A stretch of 64,000 nucleotides of DNA from Pannonibacter sp051860505 (GCF_051860505.1 NZ_JBHYDX010000010.1:81105-145104), one strand, 5' to 3'; numbered from the stretch's first letter, positions 44,504 through 56,186 are shown. Program-made: numbers and translations. The notes: generated by a model not told the origin, from the letters alone.

Positions 44504-46243
44504 TCACCCCACGCCAAGTCCGGTGACGATCTCCTGCCAGGCATCATAGGCGGCGAGCACCGTTTCCATCTGCGCCGTGTGGCCGGTGCGGAAGGCTGGG
44601 CCGTAGATGGTCTCGTCGGGGTACTCGGTGATCAGGGTCACCGGCACCGTGTGCCGGTCATCCAGCGAGCACAGGCACGGAAAGCCGTTGATCATGCGGA
44701 AGCCGGTTTCCCCGGCATGCGCCTCGTACAGCGCAATCTGCCGGCTGTTCTCGCCAACCAGCCCCGGGATCGCCGCCAGATGGCGCGTCACCTTGTCGAG
44801 CAAGGCCTCGGACGCCGCTTCCCAACCGGGCAGATGGCGCAGGATGAGGAAAAACCCTTTCGGCAAGGTCCACATGGCGAAATTGCGCGGCACATAGCCG
44901 GACAAAGGCCGGGTCCACTCGTGCGACGGATAGCCGTGCAGGTTCACATGCAGTCCCGCCCCGCTCAGCGCTTCCGCCTTGAGGCGGATTTCCTTTTCAA
45001 GGAGGTTCGGCCCCGAGTTCTCGCGCGTGCGGTATTCCAGGTCGTCGCCCAGCGCCGTATAGCGCGCGGCGTGGTGCATGTGACGCGGATTGCCGAGGCG
45101 CAGCCGCTGGTGCAGCGCATAGCCGTCCGGGTTTTCCAGCGGCGACAGGCTGAAATGCGCGCCTTCCCGTCTCGCCAGCCGCCGTGCGGCCCGCAGCGCA
45201 CCGACGACGCCAGTCGTCTCGTTGGCATGCTGCCCGGCGCTGATCATCACCGGCGCTGCCGTTCCCGCGACATAGGTCGCACGCACCGTTCGGCCTGACC
45301 GGGTGCTTGCCTCGAATGCAACACCGCCATGGCCTGCCAGTTCTTCGGTCACCTGCGCAACGGCCAGAGGCGTCTCCGCCCGGTCCAGATCCTGGCGTGG
45401 GTCGTCCATATGGCCGGTCGACAGGGCCTTGAGTTCAATCCGCAGGGAGGACCGCGCCGCACCGCCCGTCACAGCCGGAACGATCTGCCCCGGCTTCAGC
45501 CCCCGGTCGCCAAGCGGACGCCCCGAGCGCTTCTGGAAGACCTCCAGCAGCGAGAAATACAGGTCCTCATGCAGGGCTTCAGCCAGGCTGATCACCTCGT
45601 CGCCGACAGCCATCGGCGCATCTTTCGCCGGGATCGAAGCCGCAATATGCAGTTCCTCGAAATAGGGCTCCTGCGTGCCCCAGGGGGCGGACTTCACGGT
45701 GGCGATCGCCGTCTCGAACAACTGCTCGAAGTCCGTCTCGATCCGCTCCCCCTCTCCCTCGCCGGATCGCCGGATCCAGCCGGTCGGCGACAGGCTCGTC
45801 TCGCCGGCCGCGTCCGTGTGCGGCCGGTTCGGGGCAAGCACGGCCAGGGTCTCACGTGTCCCGTCCGCCCGCGTCAGCACCACATCATACTGCAGGCCCG
45901 CGCCGGATTTCGGTACGAACCGCAGCGGAATGTCGCCGGTCATCGCGGCCAGCGGATAGGCTTCCAGGCGGAACCGGTTGTCGGGCGCGGCCGGATGCAC
46001 CGGATAGTGCAGCTCGATTGCCGTGACATCGGCGAGATCGATTTCTTCCAGAAAGGCATGCACCAGCGGCTTGTAGGCACTGCGGATGCGGGCGGTGATG
46101 CCCTTCTGCTTCAGCAGCGCTTCGCAGTCCTCGCGGCTGCGGCGGTCATCGAAGCTCCACACCTCCAGCGTCTCGCCAGGGCGGGCAAGACCGGCGATCT
46201 GGTCCAGCGTGCGGGCAAAGCTGCGGTCGACAAGCACGGTCAT
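44504..46243 (-). CDS. M14-like zinc carboxypeptidase
   Basis: A 579-residue protein whose C-terminal half carries a zinc carboxypeptidase-type site: ISAGQHANETTG gives the H-x-x-E pair and LHVNLHGYPSHEW the third His; LSPLENPDGYALHQR and LITEYPDE complete the fold. The N-terminal 250 residues match no family known to me and lack a signal peptide, so it probably acts in the cytoplasm on imported peptides. It is the last gene of the peptide importer run, starting 4 bases after the permease stop. The side chain preference cannot be inferred. Confidence 0.8.
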   Translation of the reverse strand: MTVLVDRSFARTLDQIAGLARPGETLEVWSFDDRRSREDCEALLKQKGITARIRSAYKPLVHAFLEEIDLADVTAIELHYPVHPAAPDNRFRLEAYPLAAMTGDIPLRFVPKSGAGLQYDVVLTRADGTRETLAVLAPNRPHTDAAGETSLSPTGWIRRSGEGEGERIETDFEQLFETAIATVKSAPWGTQEPYFEELHIAASIPAKDAPMAVGDEVISLAEALHEDLYFSLLEVFQKRSGRPLGDRGLKPGQIVPAVTGGAARSSLRIELKALSTGHMDDPRQDLDRAETPLAVAQVTEELAGHGGVAFEASTRSGRTVRATYVAGTAAPVMISAGQHANETTGVVGALRAARRLARREGAHFSLSPLENPDGYALHQRLRLGNPRHMHHAARYTALGDDLEYRTRENSGPNLLEKEIRLKAEALSGAGLHVNLHGYPSHEWTRPLSGYVPRNFAMWTLPKGFFLILRHLPGWEAASEALLDKVTRHLAAIPGLVGENSRQIALYEAHAGETGFRMINGFPCLCSLDDRHTVPVTLITEYPDETIYGPAFRTGHTAQMETVLAAYDAWQEIVTGLGVG

Positions 46244-46247
46244 CGGA

Positions 46248-47096
46248 TTACCTCGAGGTTCGTCCGGTCGGGTCGAGGCTGTCGCGCAGCCAGTCGCCGA
46301 GAAGGTTGAGACCCAGCACCGTCAAGAGGATGGCAACACCGGGGAACACGCTCACCCACCAGGCGGTCTGCAGGTAGGTCCGCCCGTCGGCCAGCATGCC
46401 GCCCCAGCTCGGGATGGTCGGATCGACGCCGAGGCCGAGGAAAGTCAGGCTGCTTTCCAGAAGGATGTTGTTGGCGACATTCAGCGTCATCAGCACGATC
46501 ACCGGGCCGATCAGGTTCGGCAGCAGGTGCTGCAGGATGATGCGCCAATCTTTCACGCCGATGGCACGGGCGGAGAGGATGAACTCCCGCTCGCGCAGGG
46601 TCAGCACCGAGCCGCGCACAAGGCGGGCATATTGCACCCACTGCGAGACGATCAGCAGGATGATGGTGTTCATCAGGCTGCCGCCGACAATGGCAATGAA
46701 GGTGATGGCGAGCAGGATGAAGGGCATGGCCAGCTGCAGGTCAGCAAAGCGCATCACCACCATGTCCCAGAAGCCACGGTAGTAGCCGGCGATCAGCCCC
46801 ATCAGCACGCCGAAGACGACCGCGCCGATCACCGACGTAAAGCCGACCAGCAGCGAGATCTTGCCACCGGCCACCACACGGGCCAGCACGTCGCGGCCGA
46901 GCGGGTCGGTGCCAAGCGGATGCGCTGCACTGACAAAGGGCTTGGTCAGCCGGGCCATCAGGTCGATCTTGTCGGCCCCGCCCGGGAACAGCACGTCCGA
47001 GAACAGCACCGCGAGGCAGATGACGGTTGTCAGGAAAGCGCCAAGAATGAACTCGATGTTGGCAAACTGCGAGGGGCGTGAGGTTTTTGCGGCCAT
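46248..47096 (-). CDS. Dipeptide-type ABC transporter permease (DppC-like)
   Basis: A 282-residue inner-membrane permease. The N-terminal membrane segment (FILGAFLTTVICLAVLFSDVL) is followed by HPLGTDPLGRDVLARVVAGG, which is diagnostic of DppC/OppC, and the docking loop REREFILSARAIGVKDWRIILQHLLP. The ATG has GGAG eight bases upstream; a GTG three codons earlier overlaps the previous gene. It starts 5 bases after the DppB-like stop. Confidence 0.92.
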   Translation of the reverse strand: MAAKTSRPSQFANIEFILGAFLTTVICLAVLFSDVLFPGGADKIDLMARLTKPFVSAAHPLGTDPLGRDVLARVVAGGKISLLVGFTSVIGAVVFGVLMGLIAGYYRGFWDMVVMRFADLQLAMPFILLAITFIAIVGGSLMNTIILLIVSQWVQYARLVRGSVLTLREREFILSARAIGVKDWRIILQHLLPNLIGPVIVLMTLNVANNILLESSLTFLGLGVDPTIPSWGGMLADGRTYLQTAWWVSVFPGVAILLTVLGLNLLGDWLRDSLDPTGRTSR

Positions 47097-47101
47097 GAGC
47101 G

Positions 47102-48025
47102 TCACTCCGTCCGGATGCGCGGATCGACAAGGCCATAGGCGATATCGACGAGAAGATTGATGCCGACGATCATCAGCGACAGCACGGTGATCACGGCCTG
47201 CAGCACCGGATAGTCGCGCGCGCCGACCGCCTCGAAGGCGAGCGTGCCCATGCCGGGCCAGTTGAACACCCGCTCGATGACGACGATGCCGCCGAGCAGG
47301 CCGCCGAACTGCAGGCCGAAATAGGTGATCAGCGGAATGGCACAGTTGCGCAGGGCGTGCTTGTAGAGAACCTTGCTCTCGCTCAGCCCCTTGGCGCGGG
47401 CAACCATGACATATTGCGCCTGCAGCGTTTCCAGCATCGCCGTGCGCACCAGGCGCACGTTGGTCGCGGTCAGGATCACGCCCATGGTCACGGCGGGCAT
47501 GATGAAGCTCTCCGGTCCCGACATGCCGCTGGGCGGCAAAAGGTTGAAGGTGATGGCAAACAGCAGCACCAGCATGGTGGCGAGCCAGAAATTCGGGAAC
47601 GACAGGCCGATCAGCGAGAAAGCCCGGATCAGCTGATCCGCCAGCTTGCCGCGCGACGTGGCTGCCTTGATGCCGAGCGGGATCGACAGGGCAATGGAGA
47701 CCGCCATCGACACGAAGGCCAGCATCAGGGTCGCCGGCAGCGCGTCGCCGATCAGCCGGGCGACCGGCGTTCCGCCAACAAAGCTCTTGCCAAGGTCGAA
47801 GGTCACCAGACCTTGCATGAAACTCAGATATTGCACCACGAAGGGCTGATCCGTACCGAGCTCGGCGCGGATGCGCATCAGGTCCTCTTCCGTCATGCTG
47901 CCGCCGCCCTGAAACATCATCAGCGCCGGATCACCGGTCAGACGAATGGCAAAGGCAACGACCAGCGTGACCGCTATGACGACAAACAGCGCCTGCAACA
48001 CGCGCTTTATGAGGAAACCGGCCAC
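47102..48025 (-). CDS. Dipeptide-type ABC transporter permease (DppB-like)
   Basis: A 307-residue inner-membrane permease. It begins VAGFLIKRVLQALFVVIAVTLVVAFAIRLTGDPA, the usual DppB start, and has ELGTDQPFVVQYLSFMQGLVTFDLGKS in the first loop and MVARAKGLSESKVLYKHALRN as docking loop. The start is a GTG with AGGAG six bases upstream. The frame is open for another 89 codons into repeat copy C, which yields a low-complexity extension and is not real. Confidence 0.92.
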   Translation of the reverse strand: MAGFLIKRVLQALFVVIAVTLVVAFAIRLTGDPALMMFQGGGSMTEEDLMRIRAELGTDQPFVVQYLSFMQGLVTFDLGKSFVGGTPVARLIGDALPATLMLAFVSMAVSIALSIPLGIKAATSRGKLADQLIRAFSLIGLSFPNFWLATMLVLLFAITFNLLPPSGMSGPESFIMPAVTMGVILTATNVRLVRTAMLETLQAQYVMVARAKGLSESKVLYKHALRNCAIPLITYFGLQFGGLLGGIVVIERVFNWPGMGTLAFEAVGARDYPVLQAVITVLSLMIVGINLLVDIAYGLVDPRIRTE

Positions 48026-48136
48026 GTTCTTCTCCTTCTGGTGCAGCGCCCCCGCCCGGTCACACAGGCGAGGTCTGAAACTCATGACACACCAAGACCA
48101 ACCGGGGATTAGCCCCTGACCGATGCCCGGTTTCGC

Positions 48137-48462
48137 AGCGCTCTCTCCCCCTTGAGGGGCAGGGCTTTCGCATATGAAGTCTGGCACTTGTTCGACAAGA
48201 ACGACCGTGCCCAGAAATTTTAACCTTGTCGGAGCCTCTCCGCCCCCCTCCCCCTCGTGGGGAGGGGTTGGGGGTGGGGGGACAGACTTCATTCCAGGTA
48301 ACCCACGTGCCTGACTGGGCGTGTTTCACGCATTTTGCGATCAAACGGCCGCTGTGCCCCCCACCCCTCCCCACGAGGGGGAGGGGAGCGGAAAGGCCTC
48401 GACAACCGTCTGACTACATCTGCGAGAGCTCTCCCCCTCATGGGGGAAAGGCGCAAACGCAT
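48137..48462. repeat. Large GC-rich inverted repeat R2, copy C (with outer arms)
   Basis: Inner arms at 48232-48282 (GCCTCTCCGCCCCCCTCCC, then CTCGTGGGGAGGGG) and 48354-48402 flank a loop ending GCGATCAAACGGCCG, which resembles copy A. Outer arms also pair: GCTCTCTCCCCCTTGAGGGG near 48139 against CTCCCCCTCATGGGGGAAAG near 48431, so the whole is a nested palindrome of about 325 bases. It fills most of the 523-base gap between the permease and the binding-protein genes. Confidence 0.8.
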
Positions 48463-48509
48463 GATCCGTCGTGTCACGCAGGCGTTCTGGTCGTGTCAGC
48501 AAGTCACAA

Positions 48510-48541
48510 CCCCGCCTGGCCGTGCCGGGCGGGGTCTTTTT
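48510..48541. terminator. Hairpin after the peptide-binding-protein gene
   Basis: An 11-bp stem with one G:T pair, CCCCGCCTGGC (48510-48520) and GCCGGGCGGGG (48524-48534), with a CGT loop. The T tract (TCTTTTT) is on the plus strand, whereas the gene that ends 15 bases away is on the minus strand, where only TTGTGACTT follows. On that strand it probably acts as a partial terminator or 3' stabiliser. Confidence 0.6.
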
Positions 48542-48548
48542 ATGCCGG

Positions 48549-50084
48549 TCAGTCGACGCTGACTTCGTTCAGTTTGATGCGGGTGTCGGGAGCCGGAACG
48601 AAGCCCTTCACGCGCTTGTTGACGCCGTAGATCGCCTTGGTGTTGTAAAGCGGCAATTCCAGCGCCTTGTCCGCCACATAATTGGCGATCTCGCGCAGGA
48701 TCTTCTCACGCGCGTCGCGGTCGGTCAGCGGACGCTGGGACTCCAGCAGAGCGTCCAGTTCGGCGTCCTTCTCATACGGGTTCCACTTTTCGCCGGTGTG
48801 ATACATGGCGTAGGCGGTGTTGTCGTAATCGAAGGTCCAGCCGCCCCACTTCTGCTGGAACATGGCGCCGGTCTTGCCCTGCGGGATGATATCGTTGATC
48901 AGCACGCTGGTTTCATAGGGCTTGACGGTGGCGTTGAGGCCAACGGCCTGCAGGTAGAAGGAGATGGCCTGGGCCACTTCGTTCATGGTCGCGTCATTGC
49001 CGCGCACATCGATCTGCAGTGCCGCGCCTGGCTTGACGCCAGCTTCCGCCAGCAGCGCCTTGGCTGCCGCCGGATCAAACGGCAGCGGCTTCAACTCAGG
49101 GTCATGACCAAAGGACAGCGCGCCCTGGAAGCTGGCAATTTCCGAGGCGTGACCGGCCAGGATCGACTGCACGATGGCCGAGCGGTCGACGGCCATGATG
49201 ATCGCCTTGCGCACGCGCGCGTCAGCGGTGATGCCGTCGCGGGTGTTGAAGCGCAGCGCGTCGACCGTCGGGCCGGGAACGCTCATGATTTCAAGGTTGG
49301 CGTCCGACTTGATCGTGTCGACCATGCCGATCGGAATGGTGGGCGGGATGACGATGTCGACGCGGCCGAACTGCAGTTCAGCCACTGCCGTTGCCGGCTC
49401 GGCGATGAAGCGATACTCCAGTTCATCGATCTTCGGCGCGCCGCCCCAGTAATCCGGATTTGCGGCCAGCTTGATGTCGACCTTCGGCGCATAGGAGACG
49501 AACTTGAACGCCCCGGTGCCGACCGGATTGGCGTTGAAGTGATCCTCACCCTTTTCAGCGATGTATTTCGGCGGCACGATCATCGCGCCATAGCCGGCAA
49601 GCTTGGTCAAAAGCACCGGATCCGGCTTGTTGAGCTTCAGGTCGACGGTGTAGTCGTCAACGATCTCGACGCTTTCAATGGCGGTGTAGTTCGACCGCTG
49701 CGGGCCCTTGGCACCCTGTTCGCCCAAAAGGCGCTCAAAGGTGAACTTGACGGCTTCCGCGTTGAACGGCTCGCCGTTGTGGAAGGCAACGTTCTGGCGA
49801 AGCTTGAAGCGGATGCGCTTGCCCTCGTCCAGCTCTTCCCAGCTCTCGGCGAGCCCCGGCACCAGCTTCAGGTCCGGGCCGCGATAGGTCAGGCCGTCGA
49901 AGATGTTGGTGGAAACGGCGGCCCAGGCCACCAGGAACGTGTCGATCGGATCCCAGCTGCCCGGATCCTGCGGCGAGGACACGGTCAGCTTGCCGGCGGC
50001 CAGGGCCGGTTGGGCTACGAAAGAGACACTGGACATGGCAAGCGCTACAAGGGCGGCGCTCATTCCCCACTTCTTTGTTTTCAT
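48549..50084 (-). CDS. Peptide-type ABC transporter substrate-binding protein (family 5)
   Basis: A 511-residue periplasmic binding protein. The signal peptide MKTKKWGMSAALVALAMSSV ends near PALA (about residue 27). The mature part shows LAESWEELDEGKRIRFKLRQNVAFHNGEPFNAEAVKFT, the classic family 5 signature, then NPVGTGAFKFVSY and LRFNTRDGITADARVRKAIIMAVDR. Ligands in this family are oligopeptides, dipeptides, nickel or glutathione; here peptides are favoured by the coupled peptidase and 5-oxoprolinase genes. GGGA lies before the ATG; longer upstream extensions overlap the ATPase gene. Confidence 0.92.
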   Translation of the reverse strand: MKTKKWGMSAALVALAMSSVSFVAQPALAAGKLTVSSPQDPGSWDPIDTFLVAWAAVSTNIFDGLTYRGPDLKLVPGLAESWEELDEGKRIRFKLRQNVAFHNGEPFNAEAVKFTFERLLGEQGAKGPQRSNYTAIESVEIVDDYTVDLKLNKPDPVLLTKLAGYGAMIVPPKYIAEKGEDHFNANPVGTGAFKFVSYAPKVDIKLAANPDYWGGAPKIDELEYRFIAEPATAVAELQFGRVDIVIPPTIPIGMVDTIKSDANLEIMSVPGPTVDALRFNTRDGITADARVRKAIIMAVDRSAIVQSILAGHASEIASFQGALSFGHDPELKPLPFDPAAAKALLAEAGVKPGAALQIDVRGNDATMNEVAQAISFYLQAVGLNATVKPYETSVLINDIIPQGKTGAMFQQKWGGWTFDYDNTAYAMYHTGEKWNPYEKDAELDALLESQRPLTDRDAREKILREIANYVADKALELPLYNTKAIYGVNKRVKGFVPAPDTRIKLNEVSVD

Positions 50085-50124
50085 GTTCCCATTCCTCTGC
50101 TGATGACTGCGGATTTCGCAGGGT

Positions 50125-51983
<1,859 letters not shown>

Positions 51984-51987
<4 letters not shown>

Positions 51988-53756
51988 GCCTGCGTCTCCG
52001 CCGGTTCCTGCCGGTTGTTGTTTGTCTGGGCCATGCCCGCCGGTTCAATCCGGGCCAGTGCAGCCCCGGCGGTCACCACGCTGCCGGCTTCGGCGATCCG
52101 GCTGAGCCGTCCGTCCCTGTGCGCCGTCACGGCCGTTTCCATCTTCATCGCATCCATCATCGCGATGACATCGCCCGCACGGACGACATCGCCGTCGGCA
52201 ACCGCCCAGTGCGCCAGCGTTCCCGGCAAAGGCGCGGCCACGACAGCCGCATCAATTGGGGTCGCGTCCTGCGCTTCCGGCACAGCCGTCCCGGTCCCCA
52301 GCAGCCGCAACAGGCTTTGCGGAATGCCGATCTCGACAAGCTGCCCGCCGATCTCGATCTTGCCGCGCAACAGGCTTACCTCACCGGTCGCCTCGGGCCG
52401 TGCGGCCGCATCCAGGGACCCGGCGAACTCGGTCTCGATCCAGCGCGTATGCACCTTGAACGGACCGCAGAAGTCAGCCTCCTGCAGCACCGCCCTGTGG
52501 AACGGCAGCACGCTCGGAACACCCTCGATGCGGAACTCGCCGAGCGCACGGCGCGCACGGGCAATTGCCTGCTCGCGCGTCACACCCCAGACGATGAGCT
52601 TTGAACTTAAGGAATCAAACATCGGCGGGATCACCGAGCCGGCTGCAATACCGCTGTCAAAGCGGATGCCCGGACCGGCAGGCACCGTCATCGCCGTGAT
52701 TTCACCCGACGCCGGCAGGAAGCCCCGGCCCGGGTCTTCCATATTGATGCGGAACTCAATCGCGTGACCGCGCGGCTCCGGCGTGTCCGTGATGCCCAGC
52801 GGCAGGCCCTCGGCGATGCGGAACTGCTCCACCACCAGGTCGATCCCTGTGGTCTCTTCCGTCACCGGATGCTCCACCTGCAGGCGCGTATTCACCTCCA
52901 GGAACGAGATCAGCCCATCAGCGCTGAGCAGGAACTCCACCGTGCCCGCCCCGGTGTAGCCAGCGGCGCGGCAGATGTCGCGCGCAGCGGCATGGATGGC
53001 CGCGCGCTGCGCATCGCTCAGGAACGGGGCCGGAGCTTCCTCGACGAGTTTCTGGTTGCGCCGCTGCAGCGAGCAATCGCGCGTACCGACCACGACCACA
53101 TTGCCGTGCCGGTCGGCCAGAACCTGCGCCTCGATGTGACGCGGCCGGTCAAGGAACTGCTCCACGTAGCACTCGCCCCGGCCAAAGGCGGCCAGCGCCT
53201 CACGGGTGGCGCTGTCGAACAGCTCCTCCACCTCGTCCAGGCTGCGGGCAATCTTCAGGCCGCGTCCGCCGCCGCCATGCGCGGCCTTGATGGCCATCGG
53301 CAGGCCGAACTCCCGCGCAAAGGCCAGCGCCTCGGCAGCCGAGCCAATCGGGCCGTCGCTGCCCTTGACCAGCGGCGCCCCGACCTTGCGGGCAATGCGC
53401 CTCGCTTCGAGCTTGTCGCCCAGCGCCTCGATCACCTCCGGGTCCGGCCCGATCCAGGTCAGCCCTGCGTCGATCACCGCGCGGGCAAACTCCGCCCGCT
53501 CCGACAGGAAGCCATAGCCCGGATGCACCGCATCGGCACCCGAGCGGCGAGCCGCCTCGATCAGCTTGCCGATGTCGAGATAGCTTTCCTTCGGGCTCGC
53601 CCCATTGAGTGCCAGCGCCTCGTCGGCCAGCCCGGTGAACAGCGCTCCGGCATCCGCATCGGCGTAGACGGCAACGGACACCAGGCCATAGTCCCGGCAG
53701 GCCCGGATCACGCGGACTGCGATCTCGCCGCGATTGGCGATCAGAACCTTTTTCAT
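51984..53756 (-). CDS. Biotin carboxylase with C-terminal biotinyl domain (AccC-like)
   Basis: A 590-residue ATP-dependent biotin carboxylase. The N-terminal KVLIANRGEIAVRVIRACRDYG and HPGYGFLSERAEFARA motifs, the ATP-grasp loop AAHGGGGRGLKIA, EVNTRLQVEHPVTEETTGIDLV and the C-terminal biotin site MDAMKMET (Lys538) are all present. It is longer than AccC because of the fused carrier domain, as in acyl-CoA or urea carboxylases. No acyl-CoA carboxyltransferase lies nearby; instead the fused PxpB-PxpC protein, related to the urea-carboxylase carboxyltransferase, is directly upstream with a 4-base overlap. Its substrate is therefore open. Confidence 0.9.
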
Positions 53757-55402
53757 GTGGGCGCACCTGAACAGGGTTTGATGTCTTTGAAAGTCCGCGC
53801 GGCGGCGAAGCGGATCCGGGCGCCGGGCGGGATCTGTCCGGCGAGGTCGAGATGGTGGCTCACCACATTGGCGATGACCGGATAGCCGCCCGTCAGCGGA
53901 TGATCGGCCAGGAACAGCACCGGCTGACCATTGGCCGGCACCTGGATCGCTCCACGCAACGTGCCTTCGCTCGGCAGCTCGCCGCCGGTCGCGCGCGTCA
54001 ACTCCGGCCCGGCCAGTCGCAGTCCGACGCGGCTCGCCAGTGCGGTGACTTCCCAGTCCTGCCCGAGAAAATCGGCCAGCGCGGCGTCTGTGAACCAGTC
54101 CGTGCGCGGACCCAGAACCACCTCAAGCGCCACGACCTCGCCCGCCGCGGGCAACACCGTTGCAGGCAGATACGGCGCATCGGCCACCGCTTCGCGTGGG
54201 AGAGGACCGGCACAGAGCCGGACGCCGGCAACGACCGGCTCCGGCCCAAGCTGCGCCAGCGTGTCGCTCGCCGCGCTGCCCAGCACCAGCGGAACATCCA
54301 GCCCGCCACGGAGGGCGAGATAGGAGCGCATGCCGCGCTGAGGCGCCGAAATGCGCACAACATCGCCGCGCTCCAGAGCCACGGGACGGTTCGCCTCAAA
54401 GACCCGTTTCGCGCCGTTTTCCGGCACAATCTCGATCCGTTCGGCTGCGCCGGTCAGTGCAATGACAGCGCGCTTCAAAGCCTTGAACCGGAACTCGGTT
54501 GGCGCAAGTTCCAGCGCGGGGGCGTCCGGCCGGTTGCCGACCAGCCGGTTGGCTGCTTTCAGGCTGCCCCGGTCTGCGGCCCCGGACTGGCTGATACCCT
54601 GCCCTGCGAGCCCCGGACGGCCAAGATCCTGCACCAGCACCGGCAGGCCGGTGGACAGCACCTCAAGAGTGGCCTGCCGCAGTTCCTGCACGCTACGGAC
54701 ACGCTCCCTTGCAGCCGCCGGCACGACAAACGACGCACCGGGCTCCTTGGCCATGTCGCGGAACTTGACCCGCGCGCCGGGGGTCAGCAGAGCGGCCGGC
54801 TCCCGCGCCAGATCAAACATCGCCAGCGGCGTGCGCCCGATCAGCTGCCAGCCGCCAGGGCTTGCCTTGGGGTAGATGCCGCTGAACTCGCCCGCCAGCC
54901 CGACAGCGCCCGCCGGAACCAGCGTGCGCGGCGACGTGCGGCGCGGCACATTGAGCCCGGCATCGCCCGCGCTCAGATAGGCAAAACCGGGGGCAAAGCC
55001 GGTGAAGGCGACGGTGTACTCAGCCTGCGTGTGGCGGTGGATCACCTCCTCGGGACTAATCCCGATCAGGTCGGCCACCTCCGCCAGATCCTCGCCGTCA
55101 TAGAGAACAGAGATCTCGACCAGCACCCCGGCATGGCTCTTCCGTCCCTGTCCGGCACGGGCACAGGCTTCGCGCTCGATGTCGGATGCACGCAGCAGGC
55201 TCGGATCAAAGCGCAGCAGAAGTGTCCGCGCGGCCGGGATGATCTCGATGATGCCCGGCAGGTTTGCCGCCTGCAGCCCGTCGAACAGCGCCAGCGTTTC
55301 GGCAAGATCCGCCAGCTCGATCATCAGCGCGCCGTCCCGCATCGGCAGGAAGCGCAGGCTGGCCGCGGCAGGCTCGGTGGGAAGGACGGGCAGCAACGAC
55401 AT
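53753..55402 (-). CDS. Fused 5-oxoprolinase subunits PxpB-PxpC (KipI-KipA / AHS1-AHS2)
   Basis: A 549-residue fusion. The N-terminal KipI/AHS1 part (about 15-215) has EVIHRHTQAEYTVAFTGFAPGFAYL and ASPGGWQLIGRTPLAMFD; the C-terminal KipA/AHS2 part (about 235-549) has VLVQDLGRPGLAGQGISQSGAADRG and ADHPLTGGYPVIANVV. Together with PxpA such proteins form ATP-dependent 5-oxoprolinase; the same two domains form the carboxyltransferase of urea carboxylase. It starts one base after the pxpA stop and overlaps the biotin carboxylase gene by 4 bases. The open frame continues 96 codons upstream inside pxpA and is not used. Confidence 0.9.
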   Translation of the reverse strand: MSLLPVLPTEPAAASLRFLPMRDGALMIELADLAETLALFDGLQAANLPGIIEIIPAARTLLLRFDPSLLRASDIEREACARAGQGRKSHAGVLVEISVLYDGEDLAEVADLIGISPEEVIHRHTQAEYTVAFTGFAPGFAYLSAGDAGLNVPRRTSPRTLVPAGAVGLAGEFSGIYPKASPGGWQLIGRTPLAMFDLAREPAALLTPGARVKFRDMAKEPGASFVVPAAARERVRSVQELRQATLEVLSTGLPVLVQDLGRPGLAGQGISQSGAADRGSLKAANRLVGNRPDAPALELAPTEFRFKALKRAVIALTGAAERIEIVPENGAKRVFEANRPVALERGDVVRISAPQRGMRSYLALRGGLDVPLVLGSAASDTLAQLGPEPVVAGVRLCAGPLPREAVADAPYLPATVLPAAGEVVALEVVLGPRTDWFTDAALADFLGQDWEVTALASRVGLRLAGPELTRATGGELPSEGTLRGAIQVPANGQPVLFLADHPLTGGYPVIANVVSHHLDLAGQIPPGARIRFAAARTFKDIKPCSGAPT

Positions 55403-55403
55403 C

Positions 55404-56186
55404 TCAGCCCTGCCCTGCGGTTTCAGGGCCGGCGAAGGACCGGATCGCGATGCCTTCGGCTTCCAGCGCCCGCCGCACCTGCCGCGCCATGGCCACCGCA
55501 TCCGGGCTGTCACCATGCACGCAGATGGACTGCGCCTCGACCCGGGCCATCTGCCCGTCAATGGCTTCGACAACCCCGTCACGGACAAGGCGCACCATGC
55601 GGCCCGCAACCAGCACCGGGTCATGCAGCACGGCGCCGGGCTCGCGCCGCGACACAAGGCGTCCGTCGGCGGTATAGGCGCGGTCCGCAAACGCTTCGGC
55701 GATCACCGTCAACCCGGCCTTCTCCGCCTGCGCAACCAGCGGAGATCCGGCCAGCGCCACAAGGGGCAATCGCGGATCGACCGCCAGGATGGCAGCGATC
55801 ACGTCTGCCGCCTGCCGGGCGTCAAAGGCAATGGTGTTGTAGAGCGCGCCATGCGGCTTGACGTAGGAGACCCGTGTGCCCACCGCTGCGGCAAGGCCTT
55901 GCAGCGCGCCGATCTGGTAGATCACATCGCCGTAGAGTTCCTCGCTGGAAGGATCCATAGCCCGGCGTCCGAAGCCGGCAAGATCACGGTAGCCCACATG
56001 CGCGCCGACGCTGACGCCGCGCGCGCGGGCCGCCTGAAGCGTCTTCAGCATGCCGGCCGGATCGCCGGCATGGAACCCGCAGGCGACATTGGCGCTGCTG
56101 ACAAGGTCCAGCATCGCGGCATCGTCGCCCATCACCCAGGCGCCGAAGCTTTCTCCAAGATCGCTGTTGAGATCGACCGCCTGCAT
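55404..56186 (-). CDS. pxpA: 5-oxoprolinase subunit A (LamB/YcsF family)
   Basis: A 260-residue cytoplasmic protein. It opens MQAVDLNSDLGESFGAWVMGDD, the family hallmark with metal-binding Asp residues, and continues ANVACGFHAGDPAGM, VGAHVGYRDLAGFGRR, YVKPHGALYN and CVHGDSPDAVAMA. With PxpB and PxpC it opens 5-oxoproline to glutamate using ATP. The ATG has AAGG five bases upstream; a GTG five codons earlier is the alternative. First gene of the 11.7-kb minus-strand run, divergent from a GntR regulator. Confidence 0.94.
   Translation of the reverse strand: MQAVDLNSDLGESFGAWVMGDDAAMLDLVSSANVACGFHAGDPAGMLKTLQAARARGVSVGAHVGYRDLAGFGRRAMDPSSEELYGDVIYQIGALQGLAAAVGTRVSYVKPHGALYNTIAFDARQAADVIAAILAVDPRLPLVALAGSPLVAQAEKAGLTVIAEAFADRAYTADGRLVSRREPGAVLHDPVLVAGRMVRLVRDGVVEAIDGQMARVEAQSICVHGDSPDAVAMARQVRRALEAEGIAIRSFAGPETAGQG

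Noticed and set aside
48026..48292. Upstream extension of the DppB-like permease frame
   Set aside because: The extension is translated from repeat copy C and is low-complexity; a GTG with a strong AGGAG site gives the normal family start at 48025.
53852..55861. A 669-codon open frame opposite the fused pxpB-pxpC gene
   Set aside because: Antisense shadow; the minus strand has clear KipI and KipA motifs and operon overlaps.
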